The translations under genes were made by a program, and so were the position numbers. The notes beneath the pieces were generated by a model that saw nothing but the letters and a program-made list of their open reading frames with translations, was not told the DNA's origin and did no database searches. Below are positions 53,105 through 63,978 of a stretch of 64,000 nucleotides of DNA, piece by piece. Each line of letters starts with the position of its first letter. The stretch's first letter is position 1. Origin of the DNA: Sphingomicrobium arenosum (lineage in GTDB: Bacteria > Pseudomonadota > Alphaproteobacteria > Sphingomonadales > Sphingomonadaceae); assembly GCF_026157085.1 (NCBI RefSeq), contig NZ_JANPVN010000001.1, forward strand, positions 2,453,001 to 2,517,000, given 5' to 3'.

Positions 53105-54202
53105 TTACTCTTCCGATCGAATGAGAATGGCTTCGCCCAGTGCGGCGAAGAGCATCACCGGTCCCCATGTCGCGAGCAGGGGCGAATAGACGCCTGCATT
53201 GCCCATCGCGAGGCTGAAATTGTCGGCCACGAAATAGGCGAAGCCCAAAGCCATGCCGATCACCGCGCGCAGCAGGAGCTGGCCCGAGCGGGCGAGGCCG
53301 AAGGCGGCGACGGCGGCCAGCAGCGGCATGAGGATGGTCGAGATGGGCCCCGTGATCTTGTGCCACCAGCCCGCGCGCGCGACGGTGGTCGACAGCTCCG
53401 CGGCCTCGAGATCGTCGATGGTGCGGCCCAGTTCGACGATGTTCAATGCCTCGGGATCGACCTTGGCGAGGCGGAACTGCGCGGGTTCGACCCCTTGAAG
53501 GCCGGTTTCGCGTGCCGTCTCGGTCACGAGGTTCATCTCGGCATCGTAGCGGCGGATATTCTCGAACGCCCAGCGATCGCCGTAGGGCCGGGCGCGCTCG
53601 ACCTCGACGATACGCGCGACGCTGCCCGCCTCGCGTTCGTAGAGGGTGAGGCCCGACAGCTGGAAGTCCATGCCCCGACCCGAGGCGCGGCGCGCGTGGA
53701 CGAGGGTGCCGTCCTGCGCCAGCCAGATGTTGGCATAGATGCCGGTGTCGGGCGGGATGGGCTCATAGTCGCTGTCCTTCCACGCGTTGATGACGCGGGC
53801 GGAATCCACCACCACCGCCTCGTTGAAGGCGAACAGGAGGCCGCCGAGCCCCGCCGCCGCGATGATCAGCGGCGCGAGGATCTGGTGCGCCGACAGGCCC
53901 GCCGCCTTCATCGAGATCACTTCGCTATTCTGGTTCAGGCCGGCAAAGGCGATGAGGCAGCCCAAGAGCACCGAGAAGGGGAGGAAGCGGCTGACGAGCA
54001 TGGGCAGGCGCAGGCTGGCGTAGCGCCACAGGTCGGCCTCGCTGTTTCCCTCGATGGCGAGGATCTTGCCGCTCTCGCCCAAGAGATCGAGCATCAGGAG
54101 GACGAGCACCAGCGCCACCAGCACGGCGAGGCTGCGGGTCACCATCAGCTTGACCATGTAGAGCGCGAGGCGGCGCGAGGGCATGAAATCCATGTTGATC
54201 AT
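53105..54202 (-). CDS. lptG: LPS-export ABC transporter permease LptG
   Basis: LptG and LptF form the membrane part of the ABC transporter that extracts LPS from the inner membrane and feeds it to the periplasmic bridge. The 365-residue protein has three helices at each end (LYMVKLMVTRSLAVLVALVL, LVSRFLPFSVLLGCLIAFAG at the start; the last three near 300-360) around a periplasmic beta-jellyroll. The family phrase NQNSEVISMKAAGLSAHQIL is present. It overlaps lptF by four bases. In sphingomonads, which can carry glycosphingolipids instead of LPS, the cargo is uncertain. Confidence 0.93.
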   Translation of the reverse strand: MINMDFMPSRRLALYMVKLMVTRSLAVLVALVLVLLMLDLLGESGKILAIEGNSEADLWRYASLRLPMLVSRFLPFSVLLGCLIAFAGLNQNSEVISMKAAGLSAHQILAPLIIAAAGLGGLLFAFNEAVVVDSARVINAWKDSDYEPIPPDTGIYANIWLAQDGTLVHARRASGRGMDFQLSGLTLYEREAGSVARIVEVERARPYGDRWAFENIRRYDAEMNLVTETARETGLQGVEPAQFRLAKVDPEALNIVELGRTIDDLEAAELSTTVARAGWWHKITGPISTILMPLLAAVAAFGLARSGQLLLRAVIGMALGFAYFVADNFSLAMGNAGVYSPLLATWGPVMLFAALGEAILIRSEE

Positions 54203-55440
54203 GAGCTGGCGGCCTCCCCCGCGTTGCGTTCGGCCTCGCGGCGGGCGAGCGCGCGGGCGCGCGGGTTGGGCAGCACCTTCTTCACCGCCTTGGCGATGGA
54301 GGCGAAGGCGGCCTCGAGCGCGCCGATGGGTTGGCCGCCGGGGCGGTGGGCGATGACGTGGTACATCCAGCCGATCATGATGATGAAGGCGAAGAAAGGC
54401 GTGTAGAGCGCGAGTTCGGGATTGAGGCGCCCCTGTGCGCCCGCGCCCTGCGCATATTGGTTGATCTTGTGATAGGTCACGACGGTGACGATGGCGACGA
54501 AGATGCCGAGCGAGGAGGATGATCGCTTGGGCGGTACGGCGAGCGCGACCGCGAGCAGCGGCAGCATCAGCATCATGATGACCTCGACGAGCCGGAAATG
54601 CAGGTTGGCGCGCGCGGCGAGGCGATTGTCGAGACTGGCCTCGGGGGTGAAATAGGCGAGGCGGGTCAGCTCCGGCAGGTAAAGCTCGCGGATCTGGTCG
54701 AGCCCGCGTTCACGGAAACTGCCGACCTGCGGCAGGCTGACGGGCAGGTCGTAGCTGTCGAAGGCGAGCGTGCGCGGCGTGGCGAAGCCGGGCTCGTCCT
54801 GGATCAGGCGACCGTTCTTGAGGCGGAAGATGATGGTGTCGGGATCGTCGGTGGCGAGGAATTCGCCGCGCTCGGCGGTGGCGGCGACGTCCATCTCGTC
54901 AGTCTTCAGCGAGACGAAGATGCCCGACAGGTCGCTGCCCTCGTCCTCCGACTTGTCGATGCGCAGCGTCAGATTGTCGCCGAGGCGGTTGAACTCGCCG
55001 ACCTTGATCGAGGCACCGAGCGTGCCCGAGCGCAAATCGAACTGGAGGCCTTCGTAATTGTAGCGCGTATAGGGCTCGACATAGGAGACGATGAAGAGGT
55101 TCAGCGCCATGAGCGCTAGCGCATACATGTAGGGCACACGCAACATGCGGCCATAGCCCACGCCGATGCCGCGCAAGGCGTCGAGCTCGGAGGACAGGGC
55201 GAGGCTGCGGAAGGCGAGGAGGATGCCGAGGAGAAGCCCGATCGGGATGCCCAGCGCGAAATATTCGGGCAGCATGTTGGCGAGCAGTTGCCACACCACG
55301 CTGACCGGCCCGCCCGCAGAGATGACGAAGTCGAACAGGCGCAGCATCTTGTCGAGCACCAGCAGCATCGCCGCGAGCAGCAGCGTGCCGACCAGCGGGA
55401 CGAAAATGGCTCGTCCGAGGTAGCGGTCGATCAGCGCCAT
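54199..55440 (-). CDS. lptF: LPS-export ABC transporter permease LptF
   Basis: LptF is the partner of LptG. The 413-residue protein starts MALIDRYLGRAIFVPLVGTL and has the six-helix plan around a large periplasmic domain. Family phrases are EYFALGIPIGLLLGILLAFR and SLALSSELDALRGIGVGYGR. It ends with a basic cytoplasmic tail (NPRARALARREAERN) that makes it longer than E. coli LptF. ATG 55440 has GGGAGA five bases upstream. lptF comes first, and lptG follows with an ATGA overlap. No lptB is nearby. Confidence 0.93.
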   Translation of the reverse strand: MALIDRYLGRAIFVPLVGTLLLAAMLLVLDKMLRLFDFVISAGGPVSVVWQLLANMLPEYFALGIPIGLLLGILLAFRSLALSSELDALRGIGVGYGRMLRVPYMYALALMALNLFIVSYVEPYTRYNYEGLQFDLRSGTLGASIKVGEFNRLGDNLTLRIDKSEDEGSDLSGIFVSLKTDEMDVAATAERGEFLATDDPDTIIFRLKNGRLIQDEPGFATPRTLAFDSYDLPVSLPQVGSFRERGLDQIRELYLPELTRLAYFTPEASLDNRLAARANLHFRLVEVIMMLMLPLLAVALAVPPKRSSSSLGIFVAIVTVVTYHKINQYAQGAGAQGRLNPELALYTPFFAFIIMIGWMYHVIAHRPGGQPIGALEAAFASIAKAVKKVLPNPRARALARREAERNAGEAASS

Positions 55441-55556
55441 TATTCTCCCGTTCATCAACCGACCATGAAAATGCCCAAATTCCGACCATAAGGGACGGCT
55501 GGGGCGCCTCGTGAGGCGCGGCTGCCCCCTGTGCCCATAGCCCGGAAGCCAAGTCA

Positions 55557-56075
55557 ATGATCTCCAAACCGCTGTTTGCCGTCAAAAGTGCCGCACTGCT
55601 CGCGCTGGCCGCCACGGGGCTCGCCAGTCCGGCGCAGGCCGCGGTGAGCGTCCTTGGCGACATCGCCGCCTGCGATGCTGGCAAGCCGGCGGTGCTGATC
55701 CGCGTCTCGGGCTTCAAGGAGCAGCGCGGCAAGATCCGCCTGTCGCTCTATGACGGCAATCCCGACAATTGGCTGGAAGGCGGCAAGAAAATCCATCATG
55801 TCACGGTCGACGTGCCCTCGCGCGGCGATGTCGATGTCTGTGTCGCGGTGCCGCGGCCGGGCACTTATGCCTTCGCGCTGCAGCACGATCTCGACAATGA
55901 CAAGGAAATGAGCCGCCGCGACGGCGGGGCCTTTTCCAACAATCCGAGCATCACGCTGCTCGATCGCAAGCCCAAGTTTCGCGAGGCCGCCTTTACCGTG
56001 GGCAATGGCACCAAGCGGATGGGCATCCGCCTCCTGTATTTGAAGGGCCTGTCGATCGGGCCCTGGCGCAAGTAG
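55557..56075 (+). CDS. Secreted DUF2141 protein
   Basis: The 172-residue protein has a signal peptide (MISKPLFAVKSAALLALAAT, cleavage at AQA about residue 28) and a DUF2141 domain. This beta-sandwich shows VLIRVSGFKEQRGKIRLSLY, VPRPGTYAFALQHDLDNDKE and RDGGAFSNNPSITLLDRKPK. The Asp-rich loop HDLDNDKEMSR looks like a calcium site. The function is unknown; it should be exported. It lies on its own between lptF (divergent) and the histidine kinase gene (convergent). Confidence 0.88.
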   Translation: MISKPLFAVKSAALLALAATGLASPAQAAVSVLGDIAACDAGKPAVLIRVSGFKEQRGKIRLSLYDGNPDNWLEGGKKIHHVTVDVPSRGDVDVCVAVPRPGTYAFALQHDLDNDKEMSRRDGGAFSNNPSITLLDRKPKFREAAFTVGNGTKRMGIRLLYLKGLSIGPWRK

Positions 56076-56084
56076 CGCCGCGGG

Positions 56085-58076
56085 TCAGCCGAGCGCGCTT
56101 CGCGGGGCGGGCTTGATCGCCGACTTGAGCGCATCAGCCACCGATTTCGACAAGGCACCGACCGTGAAGGGCTTGCGCAGCAGTTCATGGTCGGCGAGCT
56201 CGTCGCTCTGGTCATCGCCGACATAGCCGGTGACGAACAGCACGGCGAGATCGGGCTCGCGCGCTTTCAAATGGCGAACGAGTTCGGTGCCGGTCATCTC
56301 GGGCATGATGACGTCGGAGATGACGAGGTCGAACTTGCCCGGTTCGAACAGCGCCAATGCCTCGTCGCCGCTGCCGCAGCTGACGGGGTCGTAGCCCAAA
56401 TCCTCCAGCGCGCCGACGGTGGCGGTGCGCACGCGTGGATCGTCCTCGACGAGGAGGATGCGCGCGTTGGCGCAGACCATGCTGTCGTCCTGGTCGTGGG
56501 CGAGGGGGTCGGCGGGCACGGCCTGCGGCGCATTGGCCTCGAGCGCGGTGCGCGGCAAGTAGATGGACACGGTGGTGCCGGTGCCGACCTTGGTGTCGAT
56601 GCCGATGTCGCCACCCGACTGGTGCGCGAAGCCGAAAATCTGCGACAGGCCGAGCCCGGTGCCCTTGCCCACTTCCTTGGTGGTGAAGAAGGGTTCGAAG
56701 GCGCGCTCGCGCACTTCCTCGCTCATCCCCTTGCCGGTGTCGGACACCGAGACGCGGACATAATCGCCGGCGCGGATGTCGCCGACCTCGCCATCGCCCA
56801 GCGTCACGTTCCTGGCGCTGATGACGAGTTGTCCCTCGCCCTCCATCGCGTCGCGGGCATTGAGCGCGAGGTTGAGCAAGGCGTTTTCGAACTGGTGGGC
56901 ATCAACGAAGACGGGCCAGGTCTCGTCGGCCATGGCATAGGTGATGTTGATCTGTTCGCCGAGCGTGCGGTCGAGCAGCTCGCGCATCGAGCCGATCATA
57001 GCGCCAGCCTCGACGCGTTCAGGGAGCAGCGGCTCGGCGCGGGCGAAGGAGAGCAGGCGGCGGGTCAGCGCGGCGGCGCGGGTGGCCCCCTCCATCGCAT
57101 TGGTGAGGTGGGCCATGAGGTCGCGGCGCGGGCCGTCGATGTGGCGGCGCGCAAGGTCGAGCCCGCCGACGACAACCGCGAGCATGTTGTTGAAGTCGTG
57201 CGCGATGCCGCCGGTCAGCTGGCCGACGGCTTCCATCTTCTGGGCCTGGCGGAGGCGGGCTTCGGCGGCCTCGCGCTCCTCGGCCTCGGCACGCAGCGCC
57301 TCGTTGGCGGCGGACAGTTCGGCGGTGCGCTCGGCGACGGCTTCCTCGAGCGCATCGGCGCGCTCGGTCTCCTGCTCGGCTTCCTTTCGGGTGAGCGCAT
57401 ATTGGCGCAGCACCTCGAAGGCGAGCCCGCCGAGGAAAATGGCGATGAGCCCCGAAATGGCCCCGAGCCAGATGAGATAGTCGTTGAGGCGGTTGGCGCG
57501 CGCGGCGAACAGCTGGGTCGCGTCGATCGAGGAAGACAGCGCCTCGCGCTCCGCATCGGCGATATCCTGAAGCGCGCTGCGCAGCCTCGGCCCCGTGGTC
57601 GAGCGACCAGCCGCATAATAGAGGCTGACCCCGCCTTCTCGCTGCTTTGCGGCGGCGGCGCGGGCGGCGGCCGAAAGCTCGTCGTCGCGGGCGTTGAAGA
57701 GGGCAACGAGCTGCTCGACCCGCTCGCGCTGCTCGGGGCGGGCGCGGGTGAGGCGGTAGAGCTGGTTCAGCTGCTGCCGGGCGAGGCGCCAATTGTTGTA
57801 GTAGAGATTGCCGCTCTCGGTCTCCTCGTCGAGGACGAAGCGGCCGAGCGCGGCCTCGGAGCGCGACATGCTGGCATCGAGCGTGCGGGTGAGCAGGGTG
57901 ACGTCATAGGCGGCGCGCTCGCGCTCCATGGCCGCATCGCGGGCACCGGACGAGACCGAGACGAGCCAGATCGTGCCGAGCAGGGCGAGCATGGCCATGA
58001 GGCCGATGACCGCGACTCCGGCGCGTCGCCACTCGGCCGCGCCCTTCTGTTCCCCACCCGTCATTGGCTCGACCAT
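56085..58076 (-). CDS. Hybrid sensor histidine kinase / response regulator
   Basis: The 663-residue protein senses an envelope signal and phosphorylates itself. It has a membrane helix near 15-38 ([20 protein letters not shown]), a periplasmic helical sensor (about 39-205, CHASE3-like), a second helix ([20 protein letters not shown]), and a coiled coil. The HisKA box is [20 protein letters not shown] with the phosphorylated His near residue 290. The ATPase follows ([22 protein letters not shown]), and a receiver domain with Asp in [15 protein letters not shown]. The layout resembles CckA, but CckA has PAS domains. It follows spt by 26 bases. Confidence 0.93.
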   Translation of the reverse strand: MVEPMTGGEQKGAAEWRRAGVAVIGLMAMLALLGTIWLVSVSSGARDAAMERERAAYDVTLLTRTLDASMSRSEAALGRFVLDEETESGNLYYNNWRLARQQLNQLYRLTRARPEQRERVEQLVALFNARDDELSAAARAAAAKQREGGVSLYYAAGRSTTGPRLRSALQDIADAEREALSSSIDATQLFAARANRLNDYLIWLGAISGLIAIFLGGLAFEVLRQYALTRKEAEQETERADALEEAVAERTAELSAANEALRAEAEEREAAEARLRQAQKMEAVGQLTGGIAHDFNNMLAVVVGGLDLARRHIDGPRRDLMAHLTNAMEGATRAAALTRRLLSFARAEPLLPERVEAGAMIGSMRELLDRTLGEQINITYAMADETWPVFVDAHQFENALLNLALNARDAMEGEGQLVISARNVTLGDGEVGDIRAGDYVRVSVSDTGKGMSEEVRERAFEPFFTTKEVGKGTGLGLSQIFGFAHQSGGDIGIDTKVGTGTTVSIYLPRTALEANAPQAVPADPLAHDQDDSMVCANARILLVEDDPRVRTATVGALEDLGYDPVSCGSGDEALALFEPGKFDLVISDVIMPEMTGTELVRHLKAREPDLAVLFVTGYVGDDQSDELADHELLRKPFTVGALSKSVADALKSAIKPAPRSALG

Positions 58077-58102
58077 AAGCGAACGCACCGATGGTTAAAA
58101 GG

Positions 58103-59344
58103 TCAGATACATCCGGTCTTCTTGCCGGCCCGTTCGAACATGCCGAGAATGTCGCCGACCTGTTCGTCCGAATGCAGTGCGCAGAGCGAGCAGCGCAGGA
58201 GTGTCATCCCCGCGGGCGTCGCGGGCGGGCGCGCGAGATTGACGTAAAGGCCCTCGTGGAGGAGCGCTTCCCACATCATGGCGCCTTTTTCGAGGTCGGG
58301 CATGATGACGCTGATGATCGCCGATTGCGGCTCCTTGGTGCCAAGGATGAAGCCCATGTCGGTGAGCCCCTTGTGGAGGCGGCGCGAGTTTTTCCAGAGG
58401 TGCTCGCGCTTGTCCTTGGCCGTCATGATCTTGCGGATCGAGGTCGCGGCAGTGGCGACGACGCTGGGCGGCAGCGAGGCGGTGAAGACATAGCCGCGGC
58501 TGACGAGGCGCATGATCTCGAACTTGGGATGGTTGGAGACGCAATAGCCGCCGACCGTGCCGACCGACTTGGAGAAGGTGCCGATGATGAAGTCGACATC
58601 GTCGATCACGCCCTGCGCTTCGCACACGCCGCGGCCATGTTCGCCGATGAAGCCCATCGAATGGGCTTCGTCGACCAGCACCATGGCGCCATATTTCTTG
58701 GCGAGCGGGACCATCTTGTCCAAGGGCGCGACGTCGCCGAGCATCGAATAGACGCCCTCGAGGATGACGAGCTTGCCGGCGCCTTCGGGCAGGCGCTTCA
58801 GGCGCTTTTCCAGCGCTTCGATGTCATTGTGGCGGAAGGGCACGACATTGGCGTTGCCCATCGCGCAGCCATCGAAGATGGAGGCGTGGCTGTCCACGTC
58901 GAGGATGATGTAGTCATCCTTGCCCGCGATCGTCGAGATGATGCCGGTGTTGGCGAGATAGCCCGTCGAGAAGACCATCGCATGGTCCATGTCGAAGAAC
59001 TCGCGCAGCGCTTCTTCCACGTCCTTGTGACCGGCATAGGTGCCGTTGAGGACGCGGCTGCCGGTGGTTCCGGCACCGAACTCGTCCAAGGCTTTTTTGC
59101 CCGCCGCGATGACGTCGGGATCGAAGGTCATGTCCATGTAATTATAGGTGCCGAGCAGGATCGTCTCGCGGCCGTTGCAGATGGCGACGGTGGGCGAGAC
59201 GACGCGTTCCATGACGAGGTTGAAGGGGTCGGTGACCCCGGTCGCCAGCAGCGCCTCGCGCTGGTCGATCAGCGGCTGGAACTTGTCGAACAGGTCGCCG
59301 CCGGTCGGGGCACCGCCTGCGAGGTTCGCACCGGTGCCGCTCAC
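58103..59344 (-). CDS. spt: Serine palmitoyltransferase
   Basis: SPT condenses L-serine with an acyl thioester to make 3-ketosphinganine, the first step of sphingolipid synthesis. The 413-residue PLP enzyme matches the soluble homodimeric Sphingomonas type. The PLP Lys is Lys259 in IIGTFSKSVGTVGGY, with His153 (DVDSHASIFDG) and Asp225 (VLVDEAHSMG) as cofactor ligands. It also has VFSTGYLANTGII. The GTG start overlaps the stop of the dedicated acyl carrier protein gene (GTGA), so the pair is co-translated, and the acyl donor is probably acyl-ACP. Serine would come from serA/serC in this window. Confidence 0.96.
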   Translation of the reverse strand: MSGTGANLAGGAPTGGDLFDKFQPLIDQREALLATGVTDPFNLVMERVVSPTVAICNGRETILLGTYNYMDMTFDPDVIAAGKKALDEFGAGTTGSRVLNGTYAGHKDVEEALREFFDMDHAMVFSTGYLANTGIISTIAGKDDYIILDVDSHASIFDGCAMGNANVVPFRHNDIEALEKRLKRLPEGAGKLVILEGVYSMLGDVAPLDKMVPLAKKYGAMVLVDEAHSMGFIGEHGRGVCEAQGVIDDVDFIIGTFSKSVGTVGGYCVSNHPKFEIMRLVSRGYVFTASLPPSVVATAATSIRKIMTAKDKREHLWKNSRRLHKGLTDMGFILGTKEPQSAIISVIMPDLEKGAMMWEALLHEGLYVNLARPPATPAGMTLLRCSLCALHSDEQVGDILGMFERAGKKTGCI

Positions 59345-59583
59345 TCGGCCATCTCCGTCACCGCGTCGATCAGCTGGCCGACATTCTCGATCTCGGCCTG
59401 CTGGTTCATCGTGATGAGGATATCGAATTCGTCCTCCACCTCGGCGACGAAGTCGAGGACGGTGAGGCTGTCCCATTCGAGGTCCTGCGCGAAGCGGGTG
59501 TCTTCGGAGACGTCGACGCCTTTTTTGTTATATTCCTCGATGAGGGTGAAGAGGCGGGTTTTCACATCTGCGCGGTCGGTCAT
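59341..59583 (-). CDS. Acyl carrier protein of the sphingolipid locus
   Basis: The 80-residue acidic protein carries an acyl chain on a phosphopantetheine arm attached to Ser39 in FAQDLEWDSLTVLDFVAEVE. It is shorter in similarity to the housekeeping AcpP, which in this order is in the fab cluster, and belongs to the ACP kept beside spt. Its likely job is to deliver the palmitoyl or longer acyl group to SPT. AAGGGC lies about ten bases upstream. The following 265 bases up to the epimerase gene hold no gene but contain a copy of the repeat element at 59811-59840 and a TGTCCACTT direct repeat. Confidence 0.93.
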   Translation of the reverse strand: MTDRADVKTRLFTLIEEYNKKGVDVSEDTRFAQDLEWDSLTVLDFVAEVEDEFDILITMNQQAEIENVGQLIDAVTEMAE

Positions 59584-59810
59584 GGTTCAAGCCCTTATGT
59601 CTGCTGGCGCGCATTGGCAATGGAAAGCGGCGAAAACGGGGCGCTGTTGGATGAAATCCGAACAGTGTCCACTTTGTCCACTTCGTCGAACTTTGCATCG
59701 GGACGACAGCGATCCATTGGCGCGAATTGTTTCAGGACAATTCCTACTTTTCCAGTAGAAAGGGAGGAAGCCTCGGCGCGGCCCGACAATGGATGCGAAC
59801 ATTGTCGATG

Positions 59811-59840
59811 GCATGGATCCCAGCCTTCGCTGGGATGACG
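59811..59840. repeat. Third copy of the short palindromic repeat
   Basis: GCATGGATCCCAGCCTTCGC continuing to 59840 matches the copy at 47073-47102 nearly base for base, with CCCAGCCTTCGCTGGG as an inner hairpin in both. It lies in the 265-base gap between the acp gene and the epimerase gene. I see no coding sequence in that gap. Confidence 0.65.
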
Positions 59841-59848
59841 GGAGGGGG

Positions 59849-61842
<1,994 letters not shown>

Positions 61843-61932
61843 CTAGCGCAGTTCGCCGCAACTGGCGAGGGGGGGCGGAAACACGTGCCCGCCGCGCCGC
61901 TTTGGTTGCTCGAAACCGAAAAAGGAGACCCC

Positions 61933-62448
61933 ATGGGCATCACCATGCAACGCATCCACCATGTCGGCGTGATCGTGACCGATATCGAGCGCTCGATGAA
62001 ATTCTACAACACGCTCTTGGGTAAGGAACCCGACATCCGCACCGATGTCGCCAACAGCGCGGGGCTGAGCCGCCAGTTCGGGGTCGGCGAGGAGGCGGGC
62101 GATGCCAAGGTCAAGATCGCTTTTTATCATATCGACAATACAAGCTTCGAGATCATCGAGGTCGAACAGCCCAATACGATGCTCGACCAGCCCGAGGTGT
62201 TTCATGCGGGCGCCAAGCATGTCTGCTTCCAGGTCGAGGATTGCGATGCGACCTATGAGAAAATGAAGGCCGAGGGCTATGAATTCGTCTCCGAGCCCTG
62301 CCATTTCGATGAAGGCCAGCCCAAGCTCGAAGGCGTGAAATGGGCATATTTCCGCGATCCCGACGGCAATTTCCTCGAGATCATGGAGGACCCGGGCAAG
62401 GAAGGTTATGTCGGGCGCGAACCCGCCGCCGGACTGGAACCGGGCTAG
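61933..62448 (+). CDS. VOC-family (glyoxalase-like) protein
   Basis: The 171-residue protein has two VOC modules. Metal ligands fit the usual pattern: His in MQRIHHVGVIVTDIERSMKF, Glu in NTSFEIIEVEQPN, His in AGAKHVCFQVEDCDATYEKM, and Glu in DPDGNFLEIMEDPGK. This is the pattern of lactoylglutathione lyases and methylmalonyl-CoA epimerases; its second half resembles the glyoxalase type. AAAGGAG precedes ATG 61933. It faces obg on the other strand and converges on the TetR gene, 15 bases away. Confidence 0.87.
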   Translation: MGITMQRIHHVGVIVTDIERSMKFYNTLLGKEPDIRTDVANSAGLSRQFGVGEEAGDAKVKIAFYHIDNTSFEIIEVEQPNTMLDQPEVFHAGAKHVCFQVEDCDATYEKMKAEGYEFVSEPCHFDEGQPKLEGVKWAYFRDPDGNFLEIMEDPGKEGYVGREPAAGLEPG

Positions 62449-62463
62449 AGTCGGGCTAGAGCT

Positions 62464-63021
62464 TCAGCGCAATTCGCCGAGGACAGCGAGGATCTGCTTG
62501 ACCGCGATGTCATGGGCGACGGCAGGTTCGAGGTTGCAGGCCCGTGCGACCTCGGCGCCGACCAGCGCATCGCCGATGGCGAGGAGGACGAGCCCCATGG
62601 TGGCGCGGTCGAGCGCGCGGGTGTCGCCGGGTTCGGTGATCTTTTCGACGACGCTCGCGATGGCATGTTCGACGGGGGCGAGCGCCTCGCGGCGGCGCTG
62701 GAGCACGACCCAGGCGATGAGTTCGCCGAAATGCTGGTCGCGAAAGGCGGTGAACATTTCCTCGATGACGGGGCGCAGCTTGACCTTGCCCGCCTGGTAG
62801 CGGCCGATCGAGCCGGCGATCGAATCGGCGACCTCATGCGCGATCTCGTCGGCGAGCTGGGCGTGGAGCCCGTCGACCGAGCCGAAATGATGGAGCAGCG
62901 CGGCATGGGTGCGGCCCATGCGGCCCGCGACCGCCTTCAGCGTGACCGCCGCGGCACCTTGCTCGCGCAGGATGTCGCGCGCGGTCGCGACCGCGACGGC
63001 GCGGCTTTGCTCGGGGCTCAT
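62464..63021 (-). CDS. TetR-family transcriptional regulator
   Basis: The 185-residue protein has an N-terminal helix-turn-helix (ILREQGAAAVTLKAVAGRMG, followed by RTHAALLHHFGSVDGLHAQL at about residues 20-60) and a helical ligand-binding part. ATG 63021 is preferred; another in-frame ATG at 63051 would overlap the palindrome in the intergenic region. It is divergent from a metal-dependent hydrolase gene, and a TGACA-TATT-TGTCA palindrome lies between them, so it probably represses that gene and itself. Confidence 0.9.
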   Translation of the reverse strand: MSPEQSRAVAVATARDILREQGAAAVTLKAVAGRMGRTHAALLHHFGSVDGLHAQLADEIAHEVADSIAGSIGRYQAGKVKLRPVIEEMFTAFRDQHFGELIAWVVLQRRREALAPVEHAIASVVEKITEPGDTRALDRATMGLVLLAIGDALVGAEVARACNLEPAVAHDIAVKQILAVLGELR

Positions 63022-63045
63022 GCGTTTACGACTTGGTGACACTGT

Positions 63046-63059
63046 TGACATATTTGTCA
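63046..63059. promoter_or_regulatory. Palindromic operator between the TetR and hydrolase genes
   Basis: TGACATATTTGTCA is two 5-base arms around TATT. The first base of the arm together with the T before it gives TTGACA, a -35-like word on the plus strand, so a bound TetR protein would block transcription of the hydrolase gene. An extra TGAC at 63037-63040 lies on the left. Confidence 0.55.
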
Positions 63060-63105
63060 GTAATATCCATCTAGATCGTCAAACGCATCCTTTAGGAGCA
63101 GCCAC

Positions 63106-63978
63106 GTGGCCACCGCAACCGTTACGCCATCCGACCTTAGCATCACGCCGCGCGATCGCGAATTCGGGCGCGAGGGCGCGACGCCGCGCTGGTGGCACGG
63201 CGGCAACCCTTATGCGAGCGCCATGTACAATGCGCTGTCGGCGACCTTTCCCGACGGCGAGGCCTTTTTCGTGCGCTCGGTGCGGGCGTTCGCGAAGGAT
63301 TGTCCCGAGGCGCTGAAAAAGGACATCAAGGCGTTCACGACGCAGGAAGCGATCCACAGTCGCGAACATGATGCGTTCAACAAGCGCGCGAGCGACAGCG
63401 GATATGACATGGTCCCGCTTTATGACCGCGTGAAAGAGCGGATCGCGCTGTTGGGCGACAAGCCGCCGATCGCGGCGCTGGCGGCGACGATGGTGCTTGA
63501 ACATTATACCGCGATCCTCGCGCATGAGATCCTCGCCAATCCCAGGCATTTCGCGGGCGCCGAGGAGGCGACGGCGATGCTGTGGAAATGGCATGCCGCC
63601 GAGGAGATCGAGCATAAGGGCGTGGCCTATGACACCTGGCTTCATGCGACGCGCGACTGGTCGCGCTGGAAGCGGTGGCAAGTGAAGGCGAAGGTGATGC
63701 TATATGTGTCGAGCCACTTCTTCCCCGACCGGTTCAGGGGCGCGCTCTACCTGCTCGAGCAGGACGGGATCACGGGGTGGAAGGCCAAGTGGGGGCTGAT
63801 CCGCTACGGGCTGATCTCGCCGGGCATGTTCCGCAAGATCCTCGGCGCGTGGCTGGAGTTCTTCCTGCCCAAATTCCATCCGTGGAACGAGGACGATCGC
63901 GCGCTGATCAAGGCCTATGAGGATGCCGAAGGGCATCGTTTCATGCGCAATGGCAAGAAGGTGCGCGCGGCGGCCTGA
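63106..63978 (+). CDS. PF10118-type metal-dependent hydrolase
   Basis: The 290-residue all-helical protein belongs to the 'predicted metal-dependent hydrolase' family. It has a ferritin-like set of acidic and His residues: FTTQEAIHSREHDAFNKRAS, AATMVLEHYTAILAHEILAN, and WKWHAAEEIEHKGVAYDTWL, each an E-x-x-H-like pair as in di-iron helices. Activity is not known. The GTG start at 63106 follows TAGGAG. It is probably the target of the divergent TetR. The 22 bases after its stop to the window end show nothing. Confidence 0.88.
   Translation: MATATVTPSDLSITPRDREFGREGATPRWWHGGNPYASAMYNALSATFPDGEAFFVRSVRAFAKDCPEALKKDIKAFTTQEAIHSREHDAFNKRASDSGYDMVPLYDRVKERIALLGDKPPIAALAATMVLEHYTAILAHEILANPRHFAGAEEATAMLWKWHAAEEIEHKGVAYDTWLHATRDWSRWKRWQVKAKVMLYVSSHFFPDRFRGALYLLEQDGITGWKAKWGLIRYGLISPGMFRKILGAWLEFFLPKFHPWNEDDRALIKAYEDAEGHRFMRNGKKVRAAA

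Noticed and set aside
56187..58247. 686-codon plus-strand frame opposite the histidine kinase
   Set aside because: Its start lies within the response regulator part and its composition is that of an antisense shadow; the kinase motifs are complete on the minus strand.
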